In this document: positions 1-6,561 of the stretch, piece by piece
How the letters are laid out: every line of letters begins with the position of its first letter
How positions within the stretch are numbered: the first letter of the stretch is position 1
Source of the DNA: JAUWTJ01 sp965603015
GTDB taxonomy: Bacteria; Pseudomonadota; Alphaproteobacteria; M2410
Direction of reading: 5' to 3'
NCBI GenBank assembly: GCA_965603015.1
Contig: CBFDBJ010000095.1
Location: 1-12,529, forward strand
Length of the DNA stretch: 12,529 bases
Notes under the pieces: generated by a model
What the model was told of the DNA's origin: nothing
Database searches by the model: none
Seen by the model: the letters and a program-made list of their open reading frames with translations, nothing else
Program-made: the position numbers and the translations under genes

Positions 1-48
1 AAGAGCATGACCAAAACCACAGCACGTTAAGGCCAACTCATGGTAATT

Positions 49-86
49 GAGGCGGAGCCCCCGGCTTCGCCTCTCTCTTCTTTCTT
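49..86 (+). terminator. Intrinsic terminator of an upstream plus-strand unit
   Basis: Bases 49-59 can pair with 63-73 in an 11-bp stem (one G-U pair) closed by a CCC loop, followed directly by a T-rich pyrimidine tract (TCTCTTCTTTCTT). This is the form of a Rho-independent terminator reading on the plus strand. It probably ends a transcript from a gene that lies before the window. Bases 1-30 are open in one frame and end in TAA at 28-30, so they may be the last nine codons of that gene, but that is too short to call. Confidence 0.7.
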
Positions 87-196
87 CCAGCCCCGTTGGC
101 CCGACATCAGTGTTGCAATTCCTGACAAAAAACCGCTCTATTGGCGCAGAGTACCTCGATAACAACAACTCCGGGAAACGGAGGCAATGAAGACCA

Positions 197-204
197 GGGG
201 AGGT
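197..204 (+). promoter_or_regulatory. Ribosome binding site fixing the start at 214
   Basis: GGGGAGGT lies 9 bases before the ATG at 214, a normal spacing. The in-frame ATG at 187 also has a GGAGG (180-184), but only two bases separate them, which is too close for initiation. The start at 214 is therefore preferred over the longer reading. Confidence 0.65.
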
Positions 205-213
205 CGCGATCCA

Positions 214-1938
214 ATGAACGACACAGCGAGCCAGGCAGCAATACCATCACGAGCAGAGGCGATTGCCAAACTGTCAGGGCCTGGTACACATTTCGAATTG
301 ATTGAAAAGACCATCAATGGCAATCCCTGCCGGGTTTTCAAGAACGCACCACCCACGATCCGGGCCCTTTTTGAACACGCTCAACAGTTCAGAGATTACG
401 ACTATCTCGTCTACGAAGACGAGCGTTTCAGCTATGGCAAGACTTACGAAGAAGTAGCAAAGCTCGCGCTTACCTTGAGGGAGGACTTTGACGTCAAAAA
501 GGGTGACCGCGTCGCGATTGGCATGCGCAACTATCCTGAGTGGATCATTTCCTTCATGGCCATCACGTCGCTGGGCGGCATCGCCGTTTGTCTGAATGCC
601 CTGTGGACTGAAGAGGAGCTTGTCTACGGTCTTGAACTCACCGGGTCAAAGATTGTTATTGCCGACCGTGAACGCGTCGAACAACTTGAAAACCAGGTGG
701 ATGCGCTCGACCTGACAATTCTGTCCGTACGCAGTGGGCCCTTCAAAAGTGATCGCATCCAACCACTGGCGGATGTTGTCGCCGGAAAATCAGGTGAGGC
801 GATACCCCCCGCCGACATTGATCCCGACGACGATGCTCTTATCATCTTCACATCCGGTTCAACCGGCCATCCCAAGGGAGCAGTCTCCAGTCACCGCGCC
901 GCCGTGCATGCGATAATATCCTGGGATTTTGATGCCGAGACCTCTATGTGGCGCAATGGCATCAAGAGGCCGGGTGAGCCACACGACATTCAATTGTCGC
1001 TCCTCGTTGCTGCCCCGCTTTTTCACGTCGGTGCAAGCCATGTCAGCATGCTGCAGGCGCTCTATCGAGGTCGTCGCCTGGTTCTGATGTACAAATGGGA
1101 CGTCATGCAGGGGCTCGACATTATCGAACGTGAACAAATCACCCATTTTGTCGCGGTCCCGACAATGACCGGCGATCTGGTGAAAGCCGCGGCAGAACAT
1201 GGTCGCTCTCTGGCGTCGCTGATGTCCGTCGGTGGTGGCGGCGCGCCACGCTCTGCCAAACAGGTCAGCGACATCGACGAAGTCTTTGAAAATGCCGCCC
1301 CTGGCACGGGCTGGGGCATGACCGAGACCAACGCCATTGGCGCTGGCATCGCCGGCGAGGACTATCTTAAGCGACCGCTTTCCTCCGGACAATGTTCGGC
1401 AGTCTTTGACATGCGCATTGTCGATGATGATGACCGGGACACAGACCCTGGCGCACCCGGCCACCTCATCATTCGCGGCACGGGCATGTTCAGGGAATAC
1501 TGGAACAGGCCCGACGCCAACGAAGAGGCCTTTCTGGACGGCTGGTTCCGCACCGGCGATATTGCCCGGATTGATGAGGAAGGCTTCCTCTTCATCGTTG
1601 ACCGCGCCAAGGACATTGTCATTCGCGGCGGCGAGAACATTGGCTGCGGCGAGATCGAGGACGCCATCTACACTCACCCGTCAGTCAGTGAAGTTGTCGT
1701 CTTCGGCCTGCCGGACGAGCGCCTCGGCGAGGAACTTGCGACCATGATTGTGCCAAAGTCGGGCAAAGCCCTTGATGAAGATGGCCTGCGGGCCCATTTG
1801 CGCGATCATCTTGCAAATTTTCAGATTCCGTCCCGCATCTTCTTTTCCAGAGACCCCCTGCCTCGCATCGCCTCGGGAAAATTCGACAAGCGCGGTGTGC
1901 GCGGCGAAATTCTCAAGTCGCTTGGATTGGGAGGCTAG
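214..1938 (+). CDS. AMP-dependent acyl-CoA synthetase (FadD/fatty-acid-CoA ligase type)
   Basis: This 574-residue protein belongs to the class I adenylate-forming enzymes. They activate a carboxylic acid with ATP to an acyl-adenylate and transfer it to CoA in the cytoplasm. Visible motifs are the phosphate loop TSGSTG (residues 213-218, followed by HPKG), the A5 motif GWGMTE (366-371), the A7 motif TGD (447-449), the hinge region DRAKDIVIRGGENI, and the C-terminal catalytic lysine K556 in RIASGK. Length is normal for the family. The substrate cannot be read from the sequence: a medium- or long-chain fatty acid is the default and an aromatic acid is possible. It heads a plus-strand group with a GST-like gene and an acyl-CoA dehydrogenase, which fits a catabolic route through CoA esters. 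Start at 214 is chosen over 187 on Shine-Dalgarno spacing. No clear promoter is visible between the terminator at 49-86 and the gene. Confidence 0.93.
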   Translation: MNDTASQAAIPSRAEAIAKLSGPGTHFELIEKTINGNPCRVFKNAPPTIRALFEHAQQFRDYDYLVYEDERFSYGKTYEEVAKLALTLREDFDVKKGDRVAIGMRNYPEWIISFMAITSLGGIAVCLNALWTEEELVYGLELTGSKIVIADRERVEQLENQVDALDLTILSVRSGPFKSDRIQPLADVVAGKSGEAIPPADIDPDDDALIIFTSGSTGHPKGAVSSHRAAVHAIISWDFDAETSMWRNGIKRPGEPHDIQLSLLVAAPLFHVGASHVSMLQALYRGRRLVLMYKWDVMQGLDIIEREQITHFVAVPTMTGDLVKAAAEHGRSLASLMSVGGGGAPRSAKQVSDIDEVFENAAPGTGWGMTETNAIGAGIAGEDYLKRPLSSGQCSAVFDMRIVDDDDRDTDPGAPGHLIIRGTGMFREYWNRPDANEEAFLDGWFRTGDIARIDEEGFLFIVDRAKDIVIRGGENIGCGEIEDAIYTHPSVSEVVVFGLPDERLGEELATMIVPKSGKALDEDGLRAHLRDHLANFQIPSRIFFSRDPLPRIASGKFDKRGVRGEILKSLGLGG

Positions 1939-2086
1939 GCTTCGACGCCCCGCAACATGCGAACGCGTCGCGCCTGCGGGGGCTTTTCAGCCCCGGATAA
2001 AGCTGTATTCTGTTGCCCAAACGCCGCCAAAACATCAAGAGCGCCTGCGGCTTTGTCGCCAGACGCCGAAAAATGAGGAAACGTCA

Positions 2087-2695
2087 ATGGCACCAACACT
2101 TTACCACTGCACCGGAGCCCGCTCGGTCCGTGCCCTGTGGACTCTCGAGGAACTCGGCATCGACTTCGAGCTTGTTACCATGCCCTTCCCGCCGCGCTAT
2201 CTGCATGAGGGCTACAAGGAGTTGAACCCGATCGGCACCGTCCCCTATTTCACAGATGGCGACGTGGAAATGACTGAATCGACAGGGATCGCGCATTACC
2301 TGGCGGAAAAATATGGCCCCACCGTCCTCGCCGTCACGCCATACGAAGAGGACTACGGCGCCTATCTCAACTGGCTCTACCGATCTGACGCCACCTTCAC
2401 TTTCCCGCAAACAATTTTTCTGCGCTATACCATTCTTGAACCCGAGGAAACCCGCAACCCCAAAGTCGCAGACGACTACCGCAAATGGTTCCTTGCTCGC
2501 ATGCGCAGCGTCGAGACGGGTCTGGAAGGCAAGGACTATCTCTGCTCCGGCCGGTTCACCATCGCGGACATCTGTGTCGGTTACGCCGTCATGCTGGCAC
2601 TTTCACTCAAGATAGATGAAGTGCTGACCCCCAACATCAAGGCCTGGTGGGAGCGCATCTCGGCACGCCCGGCCTTTGAGCGAGCATCACAATAA
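2087..2695 (+). CDS. Glutathione S-transferase family protein
   Basis: The 202-residue product has the two-domain GST layout. The N-terminal thioredoxin-like domain (about 1-75) carries the TVPYF segment with the expected cis-proline (P53), then the glutathione-binding pair E64-S65. The C-terminal helical domain (about 85-202) carries the FTIAD helix-capping motif ending at D161. A polar active-site residue near the N-terminus could be S13 in the segment GARSVR. GSTs conjugate or reduce electrophiles with glutathione, and the subclass and substrate cannot be named. GAGG at 2075-2078, eight bases before ATG 2087, supports this start; the frame is open further upstream into the previous gene's 3' end, but those codons have no such signal. 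Only 37 bases separate it from the acyl-CoA dehydrogenase downstream, so the two are probably co-transcribed; the gap to the synthetase is 148 bases. Confidence 0.9.
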   Translation: MAPTLYHCTGARSVRALWTLEELGIDFELVTMPFPPRYLHEGYKELNPIGTVPYFTDGDVEMTESTGIAHYLAEKYGPTVLAVTPYEEDYGAYLNWLYRSDATFTFPQTIFLRYTILEPEETRNPKVADDYRKWFLARMRSVETGLEGKDYLCSGRFTIADICVGYAVMLALSLKIDEVLTPNIKAWWERISARPAFERASQ

Positions 2696-2732
2696 GAGCC
2701 AGGTATAAACCTGCATACTCTGAGGAAATATC

Positions 2733-3923
2733 ATGTCTGACACCTATACGGACGGTGACAATCCGTTCGACTTCGACCACCGCTATCAAAGCCCTTTCTA
2801 TACAGAAGACCACCACGCCTGGCGCGCAACCCTGCGGCGGTTTGTTGAAAAGGAATTGATGCCGCATGTCAATGAATGGGAGGAAGCAGGCGAAATTCCG
2901 CGCGCGCTCTATAAAAAGGCGGCTGATATCGGCCTCATCGGCATGGGATATCCTGAGGAGTTTGGCGGCACACCGGTCTCCGATGGCTTCTTTGGCATCG
3001 TCACCGCCGAGGAAATGGCTCGTCTCGGCGCGGGCGGGGTCAATGCCAGCCTGCTCATTCACGGTATCGGCCTGCCTCCGGTCATCAACTTCGGTTCCCG
3101 GGAGATGAAACAGCGCATCGCCCCGCAGGTGCTTGCCGGCGAGAAAATCCACGCGCTCGCGATTACCGAGCCATCTGGTGGTTCCGATGTCGCCAATGTC
3201 AAGACGTCCGCCATCCTCGACGGCGATCACTACGTAGTCAACGGCTCAAAAATGTTCATCACATCAGGCGTCAACGCTGACTTTTACTCCGTCGCGGTTC
3301 GCACCGGCGGAGAGGGCCACGGCGGTCTCTCGCTTTTGCTTCTGGAACGCGACATGCCAGGCTTCACCCGCACGCCGCTCAAAAAACAGGGTTGGTGGGC
3401 ATCGGACACAGCAGCGCTCTATTTCGATGATGTCCGTGTCCCGAAAGAAAACCTGATCGGCGAAGAGGGCCAGGGCTTCCAGGCCATCATGAAGAACTTC
3501 AATGCCGAAAGACTGGGCATGGCAGCATCCGCCAATGCACAGGCCCGCGTCTGCCTCGAAGATTCCCTCGCCTGGGCCCGCGACCGCCATACCTTTGGCA
3601 AGCGCCTCGCCGACCATCAGGTCATCCGCCACAAGTTCGCTGAAATGGCGCGCAAGATCAATGCGACCCAGGCCTACCTGGAACAATGCGCCATCCGCGT
3701 TCACGCGGGAGAAACTCCGGTAGCGGACCTTTCTCTTCTCAAGGTGCAGTCTTCCCTCACCATGGAATATTGCGCGAGAGAAGCAATGCAAATCCTCGGC
3801 GGGGCCGGTTTCATGCGCGGAATTCGTGTCGAGCGCATCTACCGGGAAGTGCGCGTTATGGCAATTGGCGGCGGATCGGAGGAAATTATGAGGGATCTCG
3901 TGGCGCGGCAGATGAAAATTTAG
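2733..3923 (+). CDS. Acyl-CoA dehydrogenase (FAD-dependent), isovaleryl/long-chain-like active site
   Basis: This 396-residue flavoenzyme would introduce a trans-2,3 double bond into an acyl-CoA and pass electrons to electron-transfer flavoprotein. The N-terminal helical domain spans about 20-135, followed by the beta domain with the FAD/substrate signature AITEPSGGSD (143-152) and ITSG, then the C-terminal helical domain with RHTFGK (285-290) and LGGAGF. The catalytic base is informative. In medium-chain type enzymes it is the Glu in IYEGT near the C-terminus; here that position reads AIGGGSEEI, so the equivalent residue is G380. A glutamate is instead present at E259 in FNAERL, the position used by isovaleryl- and long-chain acyl-CoA dehydrogenases. 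The enzyme is thus likely active but of the relocated-base type. GAGGAAA at 2722-2728 supports the start. It is the last gene of the synthetase/GST group; the element at 3985-4170 follows. Confidence 0.94.
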   Translation: MSDTYTDGDNPFDFDHRYQSPFYTEDHHAWRATLRRFVEKELMPHVNEWEEAGEIPRALYKKAADIGLIGMGYPEEFGGTPVSDGFFGIVTAEEMARLGAGGVNASLLIHGIGLPPVINFGSREMKQRIAPQVLAGEKIHALAITEPSGGSDVANVKTSAILDGDHYVVNGSKMFITSGVNADFYSVAVRTGGEGHGGLSLLLLERDMPGFTRTPLKKQGWWASDTAALYFDDVRVPKENLIGEEGQGFQAIMKNFNAERLGMAASANAQARVCLEDSLAWARDRHTFGKRLADHQVIRHKFAEMARKINATQAYLEQCAIRVHAGETPVADLSLLKVQSSLTMEYCAREAMQILGGAGFMRGIRVERIYREVRVMAIGGGSEEIMRDLVARQMKI

Positions 3924-3950
3924 TTCACTTTTTGTTAATAAAAATTCGCT

Positions 3951-3978
3951 TTGCAACGTCCATTTTTCATGTCAGAAT
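3951..3978 (+). promoter_or_regulatory. Weak candidate promoter for the small structured transcript
   Basis: TTGCAA (3951-3956) and CAGAAT (3973-3978) are spaced 16 bases apart, each matching the sigma-70-type consensus at four of six positions. A start near 3985 would place the extended Shine-Dalgarno at 4000-4015 shortly downstream. Matches of this quality occur by chance, and the element could equally be read through from the dehydrogenase gene, since no terminator lies between them. Confidence 0.2.
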
Positions 3979-3999
3979 TCGACTCAATGTTCAATCAAC

Positions 4000-4015
4000 G
4001 AAAGGAGGTGATCCA
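4000..4015 (+). promoter_or_regulatory. Extended Shine-Dalgarno, 16-base match to the 16S rRNA tail
   Basis: GAAAGGAGGTGATCCA is the exact complement of the conserved alphaproteobacterial 16S rRNA 3' end (TGGATCACCTCCTTTC). The GGAGG core (4004-4008) sits 7 bases before ATG 4016, an ideal spacing. Ordinary genes in this window match only four to seven bases. It is not a fragment of an rRNA gene, because the identity stops at both ends of the tail complement. Confidence 0.8.
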
Positions 4016-4096
4016 ATGTTCAGTGAGACATGTTGGATTTTTAAAGACTCGAGTAATGCTACTTGCAAGTCGGGGCAACCTCCTTCGAGTAAATAG
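4016..4096 (+). CDS. Small ORF, 26 residues, unknown (possible regulatory or leader peptide)
   Basis: The ORF starts at the ATG placed 7 bases after the extended Shine-Dalgarno and ends at TAG 4094-4096. The peptide is hydrophilic overall, with two cysteines (C6, C17), one tryptophan (W7) and a PPSSK tail; there is no signal peptide or membrane segment. The evidence for translation is the exceptional ribosome-binding site alone. The two proline codons near its end (CCT CCT, 4079-4084) are the same bases that can pair with the Shine-Dalgarno, so a ribosome translating the ORF would open that pairing. There is no obvious run of regulatory codons as in amino-acid attenuators. The function may lie in the RNA or in the act of translation rather than in the peptide. 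Confidence 0.5.
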   Translation: MFSETCWIFKDSSNATCKSGQPPSSK

Positions 4097-4144
4097 ATTA
4101 CAAGATCTGGAAAGATCACGAGTTTGAAAAATCCGGACTCGCGG

Positions 4145-4170
4145 GGGCCGCTCGAAAGAGCGGCCCTTTT
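4145..4170 (+). terminator. Strong intrinsic terminator
   Basis: GGGCCGCTC (4145-4153) and GAGCGGCCC (4158-4166) form a perfect 9-bp stem closed by a GAAA tetraloop, followed by TTTT and then CCGTTT. It ends transcription about 50 bases after the small ORF and about 90 bases before the thioesterase gene, so the structured element and the thioesterase are probably separate units. Confidence 0.85.
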
Positions 4171-4262
4171 CCGTTTGAGACTTTACTTCTCGCCGAAAGA
4201 TGGCCTAGACTTTTAATCCTTACACCTACGACCTGAGCACCAACACCCCGGGCGACACCACG

Positions 4263-4679
4263 ATGACCTTCAAGATCCCTGACGGATATCTGCCTTTTGC
4301 CGAGGACGACGGCTATATCGGTCACAACGGCCCCTATTATGCCAAAGAGACACCTGATGGAAAATTCCGTTACGGCTTCAAGACCGATACGCGTCACGGC
4401 AACCCGAACGGGGTTATCCATGGCGCCGCCCTCATCGGCTTTGTCGATACAACATTCGGGCATCTGATCGTCCGGGAAACCGGCCGCTTTTGCGCGACGA
4501 TTTCCCTCACCACCGAATTTATTTCCGGCACACCGGCAGGCGGCTGGGTTGAAGCAACTGCACATCTCAAACGCGCCACGAAAAACCTTGCCTTTGCCAA
4601 TGTAGATGTTTTCTTCGAGGAAACACTCCTGCTCAGTGCAACCAGCATCTTTAAGCTTTTTGGCGAGAGCCCCCGATAG
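4263..4679 (+). CDS. PaaI-like hotdog-fold acyl-CoA thioesterase
   Basis: The 138-residue protein has the size and central signature of the PaaI/4HBT hotdog thioesterases, which hydrolyse acyl-CoA to free acid and CoA. The active-site segment runs from H45-G-N47-P through G50-VIHG to D62; in this family the Asn/His/Gly stretch binds the thioester and the Asp (here D62) on the long central helix is the catalytic acid or nucleophile. The C-terminal beta strands (about 76-133) complete the fold. ATG 4263 is the only usual start codon after the in-frame stop at 4206-4208, though its ribosome-binding site is poor. It follows the terminator at 4145-4170 and converges on the aminotransferase gene with a 3-base gap. 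A link to the acyl-CoA genes upstream is plausible (removing stalled CoA esters) but rests on position only. Confidence 0.87.
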   Translation: MTFKIPDGYLPFAEDDGYIGHNGPYYAKETPDGKFRYGFKTDTRHGNPNGVIHGAALIGFVDTTFGHLIVRETGRFCATISLTTEFISGTPAGGWVEATAHLKRATKNLAFANVDVFFEETLLLSATSIFKLFGESPR

Positions 4680-4684
4680 GGGCT
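4668..4684. terminator. Hairpin across convergent stop codons (possible weak bidirectional terminator)
   Basis: AGCCCC (4668-4673) pairs with GGGGCT (4679-4684) around a 5-base loop. The thioesterase stop (4677-4679) and the aminotransferase stop (4683-4685) both overlap the hairpin. Neither strand has a T tract after it, so intrinsic termination would be weak; RNA end protection is another possibility. Confidence 0.3.
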
Positions 4685-5858
4685 AACCAGCCAGGCTTTC
4701 CGCAAATCTCGATATACGAAGGCAAGCCTCTTTAAGGCGCACCTCTGGCACCATTAGACTAAGCCGCAAATGGCCCGCGCCCGACGGACCAAAGGCATCC
4801 CCCGGCAAGGTCGAAACCCCTTCTGCATCGAGCAACCGCTCGGCAAATTCGTAGGACGTGAGGCCGGTCTTACGCACATCAATCATACAGAACATGCCGG
4901 CAGGCGGCGTCCGGCAGACAAGACTTTCCACGCCCCCCAGCCCTCTTGCCATCGTATCCCGGCGCGCGGCAAAAGCCCGTTTCATTTCCTCAAGCTCCTC
5001 AAGGTCCTGATCCAGCGCAGTGATTGCAGCTTGCTGAATAAAGGACGGCAAGCCGTACAGCATACAAAGCATCAGGTTTGAAAAAATCGTCCGCATGTGT
5101 TCAGGTATAATCAGCCAGCCGAACCGCCAGCCCGTCATAGCATGGCTCTTGGAAACCGAGTTAATAACAATGGTCCGCTCCGCCATGCCAGGCAGGGAAA
5201 GTGGACAGTTATGTTCACCTTCAAAAACGAGACCGCTGTAGACCTGATCGCAGATCAGCCAGAGGTCGTGAGCCTTGCAGATTTCGGAAATCCCTTCCAA
5301 TACGTCTCGCGACACCATGGCGCCCGATGGATTGTTGGGTGAATTGAGCATGATCGTTTTCGTTCGGGGCGTCACAGCCGCCTGGAGCGCCGCCACCTCA
5401 ACCTCAAAGCCGCGTTCGGGATCGGTCGGTACAGAAACAAGCGTCGCACCCGGCGCACCGACCACCGCTTCATAGGTCACATAAGTTGGCGAAGGGACGA
5501 TCACCTCATCCCCGGGATTCAGGGTACAAAGCGCCGAGGCAAAAAGTCCGCACTGCGCACCAGCCACCGCAACAACATTGTGAGGGTCAATTTCCACCTG
5601 CGAGAGCTTGCCCTGATATCTGGCGATCGCCTGGCGAAGCTTGCGCGCACCGACAATCTCCCCATAGTGCGTATGGCCCTCGTTCAAGGCCTGGTAGGCA
5701 GCTTCTATTATTGGCTTTGGTGTCTCGAAGTCCGGATCACCAATCGACAGGATGATGACGTCCCGGCCTTCGCGCTCCATGGCGCGTGCCCGGCCGTGGG
5801 TACGCCAAGCCGCCGCGCCCTCGCCAGCTATTCGCGTGGTAAAATCAGATGGTCGCAT
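4683..5858 (-). CDS. PLP-dependent class I/II aminotransferase, arginine:pyruvate transaminase (AruH)-like
   Basis: This 391-residue enzyme is a fold-type I aminotransferase that moves an amino group from an amino acid to a keto acid such as pyruvate. Seen in order: SIGDPDF (38-44), the cofactor-ring segment AGAQCGL (99-105), NSPNNPSG with N176, DQVY with D204 (binds the pyridine nitrogen) and Y207, the Schiff-base lysine K237 in SVSKSHAMTGWR, and the substrate-carboxylate arginine R365 in GHLRLSL. From memory, the N-terminal SDFTxRIAGxGAAAW segment, the LCMLYG segment and the GDAFGPS region resemble Pseudomonas AruH (EC 2.6.1.84). Without its usual partner AruI nearby, the substrate stays open and related activities (aspartate, alanine, aromatic) are possible. 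A GGAG eight bases before the ATG at 5858 supports the start. It is a single-gene unit converging on the thioesterase. Confidence 0.88.
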   Translation of the reverse strand: MRPSDFTTRIAGEGAAAWRTHGRARAMEREGRDVIILSIGDPDFETPKPIIEAAYQALNEGHTHYGEIVGARKLRQAIARYQGKLSQVEIDPHNVVAVAGAQCGLFASALCTLNPGDEVIVPSPTYVTYEAVVGAPGATLVSVPTDPERGFEVEVAALQAAVTPRTKTIMLNSPNNPSGAMVSRDVLEGISEICKAHDLWLICDQVYSGLVFEGEHNCPLSLPGMAERTIVINSVSKSHAMTGWRFGWLIIPEHMRTIFSNLMLCMLYGLPSFIQQAAITALDQDLEELEEMKRAFAARRDTMARGLGGVESLVCRTPPAGMFCMIDVRKTGLTSYEFAERLLDAEGVSTLPGDAFGPSGAGHLRLSLMVPEVRLKEACLRISRFAESLAG

Positions 5859-6090
5859 GGGATCTCCACAGGTTAGTCGTTACAAACAGAATTTGGGGCC
5901 ATAAACCTTGAAAAACTAACGATCTCTGGTCCAGTTTCCAGAACCATGTCAGACTTTGCAGCCTCGGTACGGTTATTTGACAACTCTCGTATAGATAGTC
6001 TTGGCAAACAGGTCTAACATATACCTCTGCATGTATGACCAGGTTGCCTGGACGATCAATATTGATGACCACCCTTGAAACGGGGCGACG

Positions 6091-6561
6091 ATGTCAGAAG
6101 ACTTTATTGAAGACCCGAAAATTGACGAGATCAAGAGCCCGGTGCTACGCGATTTCTTCCGCATCTGGCAATCTCTGTGTGAAGAACACGGATCGCCAGG
6201 GCGTGAGGATTTTTCACTGACTCTGTTTGCCGAGCATCTACCCTATATGGCCATCAACGATTATGATCGGGACACCGGCCGCTTCTTTGTCAGGCTATAT
6301 GGATCCGGCTATGTTGACGGTACTGGTGCCGACCTGACAAACAAGTTTATCGATGAGATTCCCAATACCGAAGGTCTGCTGGCCCGGTACGCACGGCTTG
6401 TCGAAAACAAGCGCCCCTACCTGGCCCGGGGCAACAGATTGGACTGGAGTTCAAAAAACTACCGAAACTACAATGTCATCGCCTGCCCCCTGTTCGATGA
6501 TCAGGGGGACGTTACCACTTTGATGTTCAGGATCGAGTTTTCAGGTCCGGCAGAAGCCTGA
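6091..6561 (+). CDS. PAS_5-type (PF07310-like) sensory domain protein
   Basis: The 156-residue soluble protein is essentially one domain. It opens with a helix carrying RDFFRIWQSLC (20-30), continues with FAEHLPYMAINDYDRDTGRFFVRLYGSGY (46-74), a GADLTNKFIDEI segment (79-90), and a final beta pair ending in LMFRIEF (144-150). This order, from helix to 'hlPym...RfyvRlyGsg...G.dlt.k' to a terminal sheet, is that of the PAS_5 family, common as stand-alone proteins in Alphaproteobacteria. No enzymatic or DNA-binding domain is attached, so it would be a ligand- or partner-binding module of unknown role. The ribosome-binding site (GGGG about 10 bases before the ATG) is modest. It lies alone between a divergent aminotransferase and a convergent hydrolase. 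The family assignment is from pattern memory. Confidence 0.75.
   Translation: MSEDFIEDPKIDEIKSPVLRDFFRIWQSLCEEHGSPGREDFSLTLFAEHLPYMAINDYDRDTGRFFVRLYGSGYVDGTGADLTNKFIDEIPNTEGLLARYARLVENKRPYLARGNRLDWSSKNYRNYNVIACPLFDDQGDVTTLMFRIEFSGPAEA

Larger units (their letters stand above)
3985..4170 (+). ncRNA. Predicted structured RNA / translational switch with small ORF, ends in terminator
   Basis: The approximate 5' end is inferred from the weak promoter; the 3' end is the terminator. Reading by eye I find this series of pairings. P1: 4002-4009 with 4078-4085 (8 bp, extended by 3999-4000 with 4086-4087 across one bulged A), which masks the Shine-Dalgarno. P2: 4011-4019 with 4028-4038 (9 bp with a 2-base bulge), which buries the ATG. 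P3: 4050-4055 with 4060-4065. P4: 4104-4108 with 4113-4117, GGAA loop. P5: 4119-4123 with 4137-4141. P6: the terminator, GAAA loop. P2 and P3 nest inside P1, giving a multibranch shape. This could be a leader-type regulator, a thermosensor, or a small RNA that also encodes a peptide. No known family is recognised. Folding energy was not computed. Confidence 0.4.

Noticed and set aside
1..30. Possible last nine codons of an upstream plus-strand gene ending in TAA
   Set aside because: It is followed by a terminator, which fits, but nine codons give no way to judge; another frame is open as well.
180..213. Longer reading of the acyl-CoA synthetase starting at ATG 187
   Set aside because: Its GGAGG is only two bases before the ATG, while ATG 214 has GGGGAGGT at proper spacing.
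859..1677. Long open frame antisense to the acyl-CoA synthetase
   Set aside because: It shadows a gene with complete family motifs, has no ribosome-binding site and no recognisable domain; GC-rich codon bias opens such frames.
1979..1994. Hairpin GGGGCT/AGCCCC after the acyl-CoA synthetase gene as a terminator
   Set aside because: No T tract follows and the next genes seem part of the same group; kept only as a possible RNA hairpin.
4000..4015. Fragment of an antisense 16S rRNA gene
   Set aside because: Identity covers only the tail complement and ends abruptly; the spacing to ATG 4016 fits a ribosome-binding site.
5872..5922. Inverted segments GTTAG..TCGTTA and CTAACGA upstream of the aminotransferase
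   Set aside because: The arms are short, unevenly arranged and about 34 bases apart; likely chance in an AT-richer gap.
5977..5982. Perfect TTGACA as the -35 of a promoter for the PAS_5 gene
   Set aside because: No acceptable -10 box lies 15-19 bases downstream; TATAGA at 5990 is far too close.
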